Shown here piece by piece: positions 41,166-49,954 of a stretch of DNA of 64,000 nt (position 1 is the stretch's first letter; the number at the start of each line of letters is the position of its first letter). The notes under the pieces are model-generated. The model worked only from the letters and a program-made list of their open reading frames with translations, made no database searches and was not told the origin of the DNA. The stretch is from DAOTXS01 sp034435055 (lineage in GTDB: Bacteria > Chloroflexota > Anaerolineae > UBA4142). The DNA lies in assembly GCA_034435055.1 (NCBI GenBank), contig DAOTXS010000018.1:1-64000 (forward strand), read 5' to 3'. The translations under genes were made by a program, and so were the position numbers.

Positions 41166-42200
41166 ATGACAAAACGAATTGATTTGCGCAGTGATACCGT
41201 AACTCTGCCTACACCACAGATGCGCGCGGCGATGGCAAATGCTGAACTGGGCGATGATGTGATGGGCGAAGACCCCACGGTGAATCGTTTGGAAGAAATG
41301 GCGGCGATGCGAATGAACAAACCCGCCGCGCTTTTTGTCGCGAGCGGGACGATGGCAAATCTCGTCGCGTTGCTCACGCATTGCGGTCGCGGCGATGAAG
41401 TGATCGTGGGCGACAAGGCGCACACGTTCATCAACGAAGTGGGTGGTATGGCGGCGCTGGGCGGGATTCAACCGCGCACGTTGCCCAATCAACCGGACGG
41501 CACGCTCGCGCTCGATGATATTCGCCATGCGATTCGCGGCGAGAATGTGCATTGGCCCCGCACCCGGCTCATCACGTTGGAGAACACGCACAATGCGTGT
41601 AATGGCTCGCCGCTTGCGCCGGCGTACTTGTGGTCAGTGTACGATTTGGCGCAGTCGCGCGGTATCAAAGTTCACACCGATGGCGCGCGCATCTTTAATG
41701 CGTCGGTTGCGTTGGGCATCCCGGTTTCCGAACTGACGCGCTACACCGACACGATTTCGTTTTGTCTATCGAAAGGATTGAGCGCGCCGGTCGGTTCGCT
41801 CTTGTGTGGCGCCAAAGAATTTATCGCCGAAGCGCGGCGTAATCGAAAGATGGTCGGTGGCGGAATGCGTCAAGCCGGGGTAATTGCGGCGGCAGGCATC
41901 GTCGCGTTGGAGACGATGATTGATCGCCTCGCTGACGATCACGCGAACGCAAAACGATTAGCCGAAGGCCTCGCCGATATTCCCGGCATCGCGCTTGACC
42001 CGGCGTGTATCAAGACGAACATTGTCTTTTTTGATGTGCGCACGATGCCGGCGGCACAATTGGTAGAGCGTCTGGCACGCGAAGGGGTGTTGATGGGCGC
42101 GGCGGGCGAGAAACGCATTCGCGCGGTAACCCACTACGGAATCGAGCGTGAGGATGTTGAAGAGGCGTTGAAGGTTGTAGAACGTGTGATACGTTCGTAA
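41166..42200 (+). CDS. ltaE: Low-specificity L-threonine aldolase
   Basis: The 344-residue PLP enzyme cleaves threonine to glycine and acetaldehyde. Motifs are RSDTVTLPTPQMR at the start, ELGDDVMGEDPTVNRLEE, HTDGARIFNA (PLP Asp) and FCLSKGLSAPVGS with the PLP Lys. GGAG lies six bases before the ATG. Its last codon and stop (CGTTCGTAA) fall inside the first REP-like element at 42193, so an insertion has replaced the original end of the gene. Confidence 0.93.
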   Translation: MTKRIDLRSDTVTLPTPQMRAAMANAELGDDVMGEDPTVNRLEEMAAMRMNKPAALFVASGTMANLVALLTHCGRGDEVIVGDKAHTFINEVGGMAALGGIQPRTLPNQPDGTLALDDIRHAIRGENVHWPRTRLITLENTHNACNGSPLAPAYLWSVYDLAQSRGIKVHTDGARIFNASVALGIPVSELTRYTDTISFCLSKGLSAPVGSLLCGAKEFIAEARRNRKMVGGGMRQAGVIAAAGIVALETMIDRLADDHANAKRLAEGLADIPGIALDPACIKTNIVFFDVRTMPAAQLVERLAREGVLMGAAGEKRIRAVTHYGIEREDVEEALKVVERVIRS

Positions 42201-42269
42201 TCAAGCACGGAGCGTAAACGGAGTGCCGTACAAGCGCGACGCCGCTGCGCTCCGTCGCGCACTACGAAC
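42193..42269. repeat. REP-like element 1 upstream of the RAYT gene
   Basis: It is bounded by GTTCGTA and TACGAAC, with an internal palindrome GCGCGACG / CGTCGCGC. Related sequence occurs at 42279-42323 (left part) and 42932-42989, on both sides of the transposase. Confidence 0.8.
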
Positions 42270-42278
42270 AACGAGTGT

Positions 42279-42323
42279 GTTCGTAATCAGGCACGAAGCA
42301 GAGCAGAGTGCCGTCAGGTGGCT
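42279..42323. repeat. REP-like left half directly before the RAYT gene
   Basis: The sequence GTTCGTAATCAGGCACGAAG matches the left end of element 1 and stops two bases before the transposase ATG, so the transposase seems to sit inside a duplicated element. Confidence 0.7.
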
Positions 42324-42325
42324 AA

Positions 42326-42919
42326 ATGTACGACTATCGCAAAATGACCCTCGAAGAACGTCGGCAAATTCTCGATGAACGTCGTGCGCGCGGATTCCCA
42401 CTTCATGCTCCGCCACACCTTCGAGGGATTGCAGGACACTACCTCATCACTGCCGCTTGTTATGAGCATCGTCATATCTTTTCTGAACCAGATGCTCTTT
42501 CAGAATTAACAAACGATATTCTCGGCGCGTTTATGACTGCCGAGTTACCATGCTCCGCCTGGGTTTTTCTACCCAACCATTATCACGTGCTTTTGTACAC
42601 GCAAGACCTTACTGTGGTCAGCGAGGTTTTGCGTCTTGCACACAGCCGAATTGCCACAAATATCAACAGCCGTCAGCATCAGAAAGGGCGTCGCGTGTGG
42701 TATCGTTTCAGCGACCGATTGATTCGGAATGAAAAACACTATTGGGCAACGGTGAATTACATTCACTACAATCCTGTCAAGCACGGTTACGTCGAGAGAG
42801 CAGAAAACTGGGCTTGGTCGAGTTTACCTGATTACATCGAAACTTGGGGCAAAAAGCAACTTGGGGCTATTTGGAAACAGTATCCAATTGACGACTATGG
42901 CAAAGGATGGGATTGGTAG
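42326..42919 (+). CDS. REP-associated tyrosine transposase (RAYT, Y1/IS200-like)
   Basis: The 197-residue HUH-type transposase has the two metal-binding His in FLPNHYHVLLY (about 88-98) and the nucleophilic Tyr within HYWATVNYIHYNPVKHGYV. It cleaves single-stranded DNA at REP hairpins. Flanking REP-like elements (42193-42323, 42932-42989) support a matched transposase-repeat unit. The N-terminal MTLEERRQILDERRARGFPLHAPPH (written as MTLEERRQI ... GFPLHAPPH) is typical of a RAYT subgroup that also recognises its own repeats. No frameshift is seen. Confidence 0.9.
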   Translation: MYDYRKMTLEERRQILDERRARGFPLHAPPHLRGIAGHYLITAACYEHRHIFSEPDALSELTNDILGAFMTAELPCSAWVFLPNHYHVLLYTQDLTVVSEVLRLAHSRIATNINSRQHQKGRRVWYRFSDRLIRNEKHYWATVNYIHYNPVKHGYVERAENWAWSSLPDYIETWGKKQLGAIWKQYPIDDYGKGWDW

Positions 42920-42931
42920 TCTGCCAAATGT

Positions 42932-42989
42932 GTTTGTAATCAGAGTGCTATTCCCACGACTCCGCTGCGCCCCGTCGCGCACTACGAAC
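42932..42989. repeat. REP-like element 3 downstream of the RAYT gene
   Basis: It is bounded by GTTTGTAATC and TACGAAC; its right 38 bases are nearly the same as the right end of element 1. Confidence 0.75.
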
Positions 42990-42994
42990 AACGA

Positions 42995-43561
42995 CTACAA
43001 ATTCACAACTCTTGATCGTTCGCCCGCCACCGAAATTTTCACGAGCGTTTTGACCATCAACCCGGTTTCCGCTTGCACGCGTGCCACGCCGCCATACTCG
43101 ATCTTTTCCGCGACGCACACCACGTCGCGGATTTTTGCGCCGGCTTGTTGCACCGCGCGAATCAGCGCGACGAGCGTGCCGCCGGTGCTAACCAAATCAT
43201 CCACGATCAACACCTGATCGCCCGGCTCAACGCCGTTGAGATACAGCGTGCCTTGCGTGTACTCCATCGTAAAATCAACCGCGATCTGACCCGGCACGCC
43301 GGACGGATTCCACCGCGCAAGCGCAAGCGGCAAGTCTGCTTGCAAACTCACCGCCGCAACCAGAATCGCGCCGCGATCTTCTTCGCCCACAATTTTGTTG
43401 ACCCCTTCGAGATTTGCGACTGCCAACACGCGCGCCGCCGCCTCGCGCAAGAGTGCCGGCGAGGTTGCCGGAACTTGCTCGGTGAGCGGATTCAAGAGGA
43501 ATTGAAATTTGCCAACGGTGACGAGCGGTTTGTTATCGAACGATTCTTCGAGCAAACTCAT
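42995..43561 (-). CDS. Purine phosphoribosyltransferase (archaeal Hpt / Apt-like)
   Basis: The 188-residue protein has the PRPP-binding loop VLIVDDLVSTGGTL (about 117-130). LLNPLTEQVPATSPALLREA at the N-terminus and GEEDRGAILVAAVSLQADLPL resemble archaeal-type hypoxanthine/adenine phosphoribosyltransferases more than bacterial Hpt. Its ATG overlaps the upstream NAD(P)HX-repair gene stop (ATGA), so it is translationally coupled. The base specificity cannot be fixed by eye. Confidence 0.8.
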   Translation of the reverse strand: MSLLEESFDNKPLVTVGKFQFLLNPLTEQVPATSPALLREAAARVLAVANLEGVNKIVGEEDRGAILVAAVSLQADLPLALARWNPSGVPGQIAVDFTMEYTQGTLYLNGVEPGDQVLIVDDLVSTGGTLVALIRAVQQAGAKIRDVVCVAEKIEYGGVARVQAETGLMVKTLVKISVAGERSRVVNL

Positions 43562-45240
43562 TCGAGCACCTGTCGAAGGGCAACCGGCAATCGCGTAACC
43601 AGATCGCCGGCGACGACGCCCGCGCGTCCAATTTCTTTTTCCGCGATGACGCCGGCAAGCCCGTGCAAGTACGCGCCGGCAACCGCTGCAGCGTACGGCG
43701 ATAATTTTTGCGCAAGCATTGCCACAATGGTGCCGGCAAGCACATCACCGGTGCCGGCGGTGGCGAGCGCCGGTGTCGCGAACGGCAGAATCGTTACGCG
43801 TCCCTCCGGCGAGGCTACAACGGTGAACGCACCTTTCAATACAATGACTTGTTTCCATTCCGCCGCGAATTTTTTTGCAACGTTCACGCGGTCGGCTTGA
43901 ATTTCATCGCGCGATAAACCGGTGAGCGTTGCCATTTCGCCGGGATGCGGTGTGAGAATTGTGCTGTTGGGTTTTATACTTGCCCACCACTCGCCAGATT
44001 GCGCGAGTGCATAGAGTCCATCCGCATCGATGACGAGAGGGGGTAATGTCATTGCGAGGTGCGATTTTTGCACCGAAGCAATCCCCAACGGGCTAGTAGG
44101 AGATTGCTTCGCTTTGCTCGCAATGACATTGAGCAAACGTTCCACAAACTCAACTGTCTTGGGCTCGCGGCCAAAGCCGCAACCGATGAGCAATGCATCG
44201 TAATCAGCCAAGCGTTCGCGCAAGACACTCACCGCATCGGGCACGAGTACACCCAGATCATCGGGCAAAACGACGAACGTGGTTTCATGTAACGCGGAGG
44301 CGATCATCGGATAAATCGTGCGCGCGAGGGCGAGCGTAACCAAGCCGGCGCCCGCGCGCGTTGCCGCCGACCCAGCCAGAAATGCCGCGCCCACATAATT
44401 CGCCGAGCCAACGCACAACATCGCTTTGCCGAATGTGCCTTTGTGTGAATCGCGTGGACGTGCCGGCAACAGCGCTTTGATTTCACGTACCGTGGCAATG
44501 TCCGGTAAATTGGCGTCCGCCCATTCTTCAGGGATGCCAATATCGGCGATGACGAGTTCGCCGATGGCGTTCGCGCCGGGAAATGCCAGTTGTCCGATTT
44601 TCGGAAACGCAAACGTAACGGTGAGATCGGCGGTAAGCGCGGCGGGATCGAGTGCGCCGGTGTCCGGGTTCAAGCCGGAGGGGAGATCAACGGCGACAAT
44701 GTGAAGCGAGGGGCGAGAAGCAACCGGCGGGGGAAGTAATTGGGTGATTGGGTGATTGGGTGATTGGGTGATTAGATGATTGGGTGATTGAGATTTGATG
44801 GCGATGAGCATATCTTTCAAGAGTCCATCGATGGGTCGCGTAACGCCGGTGCCGAGCAAAGCGTCGACGATGATATCGCATTCGTTGATGTATTTCTTTA
44901 GTTCGCTGAAATGGTTATCTTCTTCCGCGCGGATCACCGGCATTTGGCGTTCGACGCACAATCGAAAATTTTCGTCGTCGGCGCGCGGTTCGCGTTTCCA
45001 AAGATACAGCGACACTGATGCGCCGGCATCGTGCAGATAACGCGCGCAGACCAAACCATCGCCGCCGTTGTTGCCGGGACCGATGAGAACAAGGAGGCGT
45101 TGGTTTTGCGCGCCCCAACGTTCGATGATCGCATCGGCGACGGCTTTGCCGGCGCGTTCCATCATCATCGCGTAGGTGTTGCCGGATTGATCGGCGCGTT
45201 TTTCTAATTCGCGCATTTGAGTGGTGTTGACAAGTTTCAT
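43558..45240 (-). CDS. nnrDE: Bifunctional NAD(P)H-hydrate repair enzyme (epimerase/dehydratase)
   Basis: The 560-residue fusion repairs hydrated NAD(P)H. The epimerase domain (about 1-225) contains MMERAGKAVADAI and GPGNNGGDGLVCARYL; the ADP-dependent dehydratase domain (about 240-558) contains LVIDADGLYAL, LTPHPGEMATLTG and ATAGTGDVLAGTI, covering the ATP and catalytic Asp regions. Two foreign insertions stay in frame: an octamer repeat encoding SPNHPITQ-type residues at about 150-168, and palindromic element copy D at about 372-398 (IASKAKQS, IASVQKSHLAMT). Both fall at loop positions. The ATG at 45240 has GGAG upstream. Confidence 0.92.
   Translation of the reverse strand: MKLVNTTQMRELEKRADQSGNTYAMMMERAGKAVADAIIERWGAQNQRLLVLIGPGNNGGDGLVCARYLHDAGASVSLYLWKREPRADDENFRLCVERQMPVIRAEEDNHFSELKKYINECDIIVDALLGTGVTRPIDGLLKDMLIAIKSQSPNHLITQSPNHPITQLLPPPVASRPSLHIVAVDLPSGLNPDTGALDPAALTADLTVTFAFPKIGQLAFPGANAIGELVIADIGIPEEWADANLPDIATVREIKALLPARPRDSHKGTFGKAMLCVGSANYVGAAFLAGSAATRAGAGLVTLALARTIYPMIASALHETTFVVLPDDLGVLVPDAVSVLRERLADYDALLIGCGFGREPKTVEFVERLLNVIASKAKQSPTSPLGIASVQKSHLAMTLPPLVIDADGLYALAQSGEWWASIKPNSTILTPHPGEMATLTGLSRDEIQADRVNVAKKFAAEWKQVIVLKGAFTVVASPEGRVTILPFATPALATAGTGDVLAGTIVAMLAQKLSPYAAAVAGAYLHGLAGVIAEKEIGRAGVVAGDLVTRLPVALRQVLE
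44048..44127. repeat. Dispersed palindromic element, copy D, inside nnrDE
   Basis: This 80-bp copy has termini GTCATTGCGAG and CTCGCAATGAC and lies within the open nnrDE frame without creating a stop. It encodes about 27 extra residues between FVERLLN and LPPLVIDADG, where the family normally has a short loop. Confidence 0.88.
44737..44792. repeat. Octanucleotide tandem repeat inside nnrDE
   Basis: Seven units of TGATTGGG (some with one or two changes) are in tandem. Because eight is not a multiple of three, three units are needed to keep frame, and a change of one unit would shift the reading frame. Confidence 0.9.
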
Positions 45241-45292
45241 CAAATAACTCCAATCGATTGCTGACGGCGGACTGAAACGGTCGGCGGTCGCA

Positions 45293-46723
45293 TTACGTTT
45301 GACGCTTTGCGTTTTTCTGAATTCGTTCCCAAGCATCCTTCACAATATCCAATCGCTCTCGCGTTGCGTCGTGTTCTGCGTAATGCACCTCCACGTACGC
45401 TTCCGTGATCGTGCGAATGTCATCGGAATGTTCAAGCCACTGTTTTGCCAAACGCGGCTCGAATTCGTACGGCGTTTCGGCGACGCGGCGGGGCAAGCCG
45501 GCATCCGCGGCGCGGGCGACGAGCGCGGCGTAAATTTTGCGAATCGATTCAGCGGCGGCGTTGCGCGAGCGCGGCCGCGCCGGTTTTTTCTTGCGCGGGT
45601 CATCCCGGCGCGCCAATTCGGATGCATCATCCGCGCCAAGCGATTCGCGGACGAACGTTTCTTCTTCGAGGCGGTGCATTCGACGATTCAATGCGCGTCC
45701 AAGCAAATAGAGTACGAGTAAACCGATTGCCAGAACGAACGCCGGCTGAATCAGCGCGGTCAACGAAAATGTGATTGCCGGGTCGGTCGATTGCTGGGTC
45801 AATGTATCTTGATTGAGAAAGCGTTGTAGTGAATCGATGAGTTGTTCCAGACCTGCAAAGAGGGGCTGTAAGAATTTGACGAGCCATTCGAGCAAATAGC
45901 CGAACGGCACGGATAGCAAAACGATAATGCCGCCGAACACCCATGCAATCGGCACGAAGATAATCATCAGGGCGCGAACGAGATCGACCGTGAGAAATTG
46001 GAGTACGCCTAATCCGGTGAACAACACGAGCGCAATCGATCCGAGGAGCGTGATTGCCCAGCGCGGCGTGTAACGAACGTCGCTTGTCATTTCTTCGATG
46101 CGCGCGAGCGCGATGGCGAGGAGGGAAATGAAAAAGTAAATAAAAATCCACAGCGACGCATCGTAACGTTGAATCGACGTTGCGCTGAACGCACGTGCCA
46201 AACCAGCAATGAGAAGCAAAACAAAAAAGATGACGATGCCGATTCGGAATTGCAAACCCACAAACCAGAGCGTCAGCGGTCGTTGTGCCAATCCCAAGCC
46301 GCGAATGAATACGTACAACGTGCCTGCCGCAACGATGTGTTCGATCACAACGCCGCGTGTCATCGAAAGCAAAGCCGGGATAAAACGCGGCAACCACGCC
46401 CAATCGTACCAGTCGAGAGTGGGATACAATTCCGCGCGCGCGACGGCAAGTAAGGTGATGATGGCAATCGCAAACGCGATGACTTGCAAAATCAGTCCGC
46501 CGGTTTCGGAGCGTGGCAGGACGCGCCCCAGAATCATCGCGAGCCAGTACGTCAGAAAGAAGGGAAGCGGCGTGAGCGGGCGGGGCGCGTCAACAATTTC
46601 GGCGAGAAAGACAACCACGGCAAAGACCCAGCACGTTTCCATCGCAGCGAGCAAGGCGATTCGCAGTTCCCTTCGAAAGTGCAAAGTCAAAAGTTTAAAG
46701 TTAAAAGTTGGAATCTGGCTCAT
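45293..46723 (-). CDS. Multi-pass membrane protein with C-terminal DUF4129 domain
   Basis: The 476-residue protein has seven to eight transmembrane segments in its first 330 residues. A last helix (VLAIGLLVLYLLGRAL) is followed by a soluble DUF4129-like domain (about 385-476) with IRKIYAALVARAADAGLPR and TPYEFEPRL. It resembles TgpA-type proteins but has no transglutaminase core. The ATG at 46723 overlaps the DUF58 gene end by 23 bases, and its first 15 residues are encoded by AAAGTTTAAAG-type repeats. It belongs to the moxR-DUF58 unit, often linked to protein folding or cell-surface stress. Confidence 0.78.
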   Translation of the reverse strand: MSQIPTFNFKLLTLHFRRELRIALLAAMETCWVFAVVVFLAEIVDAPRPLTPLPFFLTYWLAMILGRVLPRSETGGLILQVIAFAIAIITLLAVARAELYPTLDWYDWAWLPRFIPALLSMTRGVVIEHIVAAGTLYVFIRGLGLAQRPLTLWFVGLQFRIGIVIFFVLLLIAGLARAFSATSIQRYDASLWIFIYFFISLLAIALARIEEMTSDVRYTPRWAITLLGSIALVLFTGLGVLQFLTVDLVRALMIIFVPIAWVFGGIIVLLSVPFGYLLEWLVKFLQPLFAGLEQLIDSLQRFLNQDTLTQQSTDPAITFSLTALIQPAFVLAIGLLVLYLLGRALNRRMHRLEEETFVRESLGADDASELARRDDPRKKKPARPRSRNAAAESIRKIYAALVARAADAGLPRRVAETPYEFEPRLAKQWLEHSDDIRTITEAYVEVHYAEHDATRERLDIVKDAWERIQKNAKRQT

Positions 46724-47909
46724 TGCTTTTAACTTGGCGGATGACAATTCCCTCAAATTCACTTTTATCTACCCGCCGGTTTTCATCCAGCGAGATCAAC
46801 GCCAGTTTGCGACCGACGCGGCGCAAACGCAACATTTCCGCGAGCAAAGCATCGGTGATGATGCCGGTGATGACGACGAACGTCGCGCCCCACGCTAGAT
46901 TCGCGCTTTCGTGGCGCATCAAAGTTTCAATCGGCGTGGTAACGAACGATGTGATCGCCGCCAGTGCTTCGAGGACGTGACGCAAGTGATTCGGATCGCG
47001 GCTGGGCAAAATTTTCAAACGCTGATCCGATTCGGGCCACGTGCCGTTCGCAATCAACCCGACCGAATATTTTTGCTCGACGGCAAAGTACGCAATCGAC
47101 GCGGCGAGACTGATCACGCGCTCGAGCAATGCCGGGTCGGTGCCTTGCCATACGTGCTCAAACGTTGCAACGTTGACGAATAAAACCCACTGGTACGCAA
47201 TCGTGGGGTCGTACACTTTGACTTGGAGTTCGCCGCGCCGCGCGGTCGCGCGCCAATGAATGTGCTTGGGCGCATCGTCGGGTCGATAATCGCGCACGCC
47301 GCGCGGTCGCGTCGCGTCATCGAAAATTGGTACGCGTGCTTTGACTTCGCCGAGCGGATCTTTGGGCGGCAAGCCCCAATCCTCCATCGATGATACGCGC
47401 GGATAAACGATCACGCGATCCGTACGCGGGCTGACGTACTCGCGTTCAAAGAGTCCGAACAAATCGCCGGACTTGATCCGTGCTGGTCCCAAGGTATAAA
47501 AGCCGCGATGCTTGCACGGAATTCGATAATCCCAGCGCGCGCGTTCGTGCGCGCCAAGCGCGGCGCGTTGACTGAGGTAACCGGACAACGGCGTGTGCGA
47601 TGGCGCGAGCGTTTTGTTTTCGGGGGCGAGGGTTTCCGGAAAACGATCATCGATGGTAACCCAGGCGAGCGGCAAAATTTTTCGATTGCTGACGCGCACG
47701 CTGAGATCGACGGTTTCGCCAACAAAGACGCGATGCTCGCTCAATTGGCGTTCGTAGCTCACGCGGTACAGCGCGACGCGATTCCACGCCCACGCGACCG
47801 GGATGACGACGAGCAATAGCGCCGCGAGCACGAGCAGTGAATTGGATTGCACTGCCGCGCCAAGGAGAATCATCAATGCGGCAAAACGAAGCCAGGATTC
47901 GTTAAACAT
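46701..47909 (-). CDS. DUF58 domain protein
   Basis: The 402-residue protein has two N-terminal hydrophobic segments (about 7-40), then a beta-rich region and the DUF58 core with VRDYRPDDAPKHIHWRATARRGELQVK (split as VRDYRPDDAPKHIHW and RATARRGELQVK) at about 210-240, a von Willebrand-like fold. DUF58 proteins form pairs with MoxR ATPases. It begins 52 bases after the moxR stop, behind two tandem hairpins. The start at 47909 is chosen over 47924; neither has a clear Shine-Dalgarno. Confidence 0.85.
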   Translation of the reverse strand: MFNESWLRFAALMILLGAAVQSNSLLVLAALLLVVIPVAWAWNRVALYRVSYERQLSEHRVFVGETVDLSVRVSNRKILPLAWVTIDDRFPETLAPENKTLAPSHTPLSGYLSQRAALGAHERARWDYRIPCKHRGFYTLGPARIKSGDLFGLFEREYVSPRTDRVIVYPRVSSMEDWGLPPKDPLGEVKARVPIFDDATRPRGVRDYRPDDAPKHIHWRATARRGELQVKVYDPTIAYQWVLFVNVATFEHVWQGTDPALLERVISLAASIAYFAVEQKYSVGLIANGTWPESDQRLKILPSRDPNHLRHVLEALAAITSFVTTPIETLMRHESANLAWGATFVVITGIITDALLAEMLRLRRVGRKLALISLDENRRVDKSEFEGIVIRQVKSNEPDSNF

Positions 47910-47918
47910 TTTTTGCAG

Positions 47919-47961
47919 GGGCAACCCGATGTGGTTGCCCGGGCGACCACACAGGGTCGCC
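47919..47961. repeat. Two tandem intercistronic hairpins between moxR and the DUF58 gene
   Basis: GGGCAACC/GGTTGCCC and GGCGACC/GGTCGCC stems follow each other; the second overlaps the moxR stop codon region. A similar GGGCGACCCTTGTGGTTGCC string lies at 23795-23812, between the KAS III-like and PaaK-like genes. Confidence 0.7.
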
Positions 47962-48914
47962 TACATTTGTTCCACCGGCACCGGCACGGAATCCACCACT
48001 TCTTTCACAATTTGTTCCGCGTCACGACCGCGAAGCCGGGTTTGTGCGCTGATGATGAGCCGATGCGTGAGGATGAACGGTGTCAGATATTTCACATCGT
48101 CGGGCAAAACGAAATCACGACCGCGCAACGCGGCGAATGCTTGCGCGGCGTGGTAAAGATATAACGACCCGCGCGGACTCGAACCCAGTTCGACGGCGGA
48201 ATGCGCGCGCGTGGCGCGAACGACAGCGATGACGTACTCGCGCACGGAAGATTCGACGCGGACGGTGCGGACGGCGCGTTGCATTTCCAAAATCGCTTCC
48301 GCGTTCACCACCGCTGGCAGATGTTCGAGCGGCTCGTCGCGTTCAAAGCGAAGGAGAATCGCATTCTCTTCTTCTTCGGTTGGATAACCCAATTTCAGTT
48401 TGATGAAAAAGCGATCGATTTGCGCTTCGGGCAGGGGAAACGTACCTTCCAGTTCGATCGGATTTTGCGTGGCGAGAACGAGGAACGGACGCGGTAATAA
48501 TTTTGTTCCGCCATCGATAGTAATTTGGCGTTCCTGCATTGCTTCCAGCAACGCCGATTGCGTGCGCGGCGTCGCGCGATTGATTTCATCGGCGAGGATG
48601 ATTTGCGCCATCAGCGGTCCCGCGCGATATTCGAATTCCTGGGTCTTTTGGTTGTACACGTTCAACCCGGTGACATCGCTGGGCAAAAGGTCGGGCGTGA
48701 ATTGAATACGCCGAAACGAACAGCCGAGTGATTTGGCAAGTGCTTTGGCGAGTGTCGTCTTGCCAATACCGGGCACATCTTCGAACAGAATGTGGCCTTC
48801 GCACAAGAGCGCGACGAGCGCGAGATCGACGACATCATTTTTGCCGACAATGACCTTGCCAACGTTCTCACGGATTTTCGTCGCCGTTGCTTGAATGTCT
48901 GCGATTGTTGTCAT
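47961..48914 (-). CDS. MoxR-family AAA+ ATPase
   Basis: The 317-residue AAA+ chaperone-like ATPase has Walker A EDVPGIGKTTLAKALA (about 42-57), Walker B ILADEINRATPRTQSALLEAMQERQ (as ILADEINRATP, then LLEAMQERQ) and sensor 1 VLATQNPIELEGTFPLPEAQ (20 residues). The C-terminal lid contains VLPDDVKYLTPFILTHRL. It starts at ATG 48914 after GAGG. The usual role is insertion of cofactors or assembly of complexes with DUF58 partners. Confidence 0.92.
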   Translation of the reverse strand: MTTIADIQATATKIRENVGKVIVGKNDVVDLALVALLCEGHILFEDVPGIGKTTLAKALAKSLGCSFRRIQFTPDLLPSDVTGLNVYNQKTQEFEYRAGPLMAQIILADEINRATPRTQSALLEAMQERQITIDGGTKLLPRPFLVLATQNPIELEGTFPLPEAQIDRFFIKLKLGYPTEEEENAILLRFERDEPLEHLPAVVNAEAILEMQRAVRTVRVESSVREYVIAVVRATRAHSAVELGSSPRGSLYLYHAAQAFAALRGRDFVLPDDVKYLTPFILTHRLIISAQTRLRGRDAEQIVKEVVDSVPVPVEQM

Positions 48915-49072
48915 ACATCCTCGTGATGAGTGTTTCGTGTTGCGTTTCGATTTTACCACACAATCGGAGAATGGGCGAATGATTTGTGATATAATCCTGA
49001 CAGATGACCAAAGACGGGAGACCGATGATTTGATTTGTCGTCCGTCCTTCATCTTTCGTCCGGAGGTTTGGT

Positions 49073-49930
49073 TTGAAATTCAAGCCGCATTTATTTCTGG
49101 GTCTCGCGCTCGTTGCGATTTTCTGGTCCGCGTCGTGGACGCGCTTGGGTGTGTTGGGCGAGTACTCGTTCTTTCCACTTTGGCTTGGGTACATTCTCAC
49201 GGTTGACGGGCTCGTCGCGCGGCGCAAAGGCGAATCGATTTTAACGCGCCATCCGCGTCAGTTTATCGCGTTATTTCTTTTGAGTATGCCGGTCTGGTGG
49301 ATTTTTGAATTCCACAATTATTTTTTGCTCAACTGGCATTATCTTATTCCCAACGATTATTCCGCGCTCCACATCATCTTCGAATCGACGATCTGTTTTT
49401 CGATTGTTATGCCAGCCGTGTTCGAGACAGCCGAGTTGATTTCCACGTTTGGGTTTGTGAATCGATTTCGTTCTTCAAAACGTATTATCATTCAGACGCG
49501 CTATGGGTGGTTCATGATGTACGTTGCCGTCGGTTTGTTTGCCGGCGTGCTATTTCTGCCACGCTACTTTTTCCCTTTTACGTGGATCTGGCTTTTCCTC
49601 TTTGTCGATGCGCTGAATTTTTTGCACAGCCGCCCCTCGCTGATTGAGCAGGCATCGCGCGGCGATTGGCGAACGATCGGCGCGCTGGCGATTGCCGGCG
49701 TGGTGTGCGGTTTCTTTTGGGAACTGTGGAATTTTTTCGCGATGCCCAAATGGTATTACACGATCCCGTTCTTCAATTTTGCTAAAATCTTCGAAATGCC
49801 GTTGTTGGGCTACGGCGGGTACATCCCGTTTGCATGGGAATTGTACGCCGTGTACCAGTGGGCGAGCGGCTTGATGAGCGCCCGCTCGCGCGTTGTTGCA
49901 CTTGGCGCCGCAGAGTACGCCGATGGATAG
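49073..49930 (+). CDS. Multi-pass membrane protein of unknown function
   Basis: The 285-residue protein has about seven hydrophobic segments, e.g. LFLGLALVAIFWSASW at the N-terminus and FIALFLLSMPVWWIFEF. Aromatic-rich loops include EFHNYFLLNWHYLIPND and FFWELWNFFAMPKWYYTIPF. The start is TTG at 49073, preceded by CGGAGG seven bases upstream. It is divergent from moxR. No family could be named; its Trp/Tyr-rich loops hint at a lipid- or carotenoid-related membrane enzyme, but this is speculation. Confidence 0.65.
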   Translation: MKFKPHLFLGLALVAIFWSASWTRLGVLGEYSFFPLWLGYILTVDGLVARRKGESILTRHPRQFIALFLLSMPVWWIFEFHNYFLLNWHYLIPNDYSALHIIFESTICFSIVMPAVFETAELISTFGFVNRFRSSKRIIIQTRYGWFMMYVAVGLFAGVLFLPRYFFPFTWIWLFLFVDALNFLHSRPSLIEQASRGDWRTIGALAIAGVVCGFFWELWNFFAMPKWYYTIPFFNFAKIFEMPLLGYGGYIPFAWELYAVYQWASGLMSARSRVVALGAAEYADG

Positions 49931-49954
49931 ACAAAAACGATTTTGAGATGCAGA

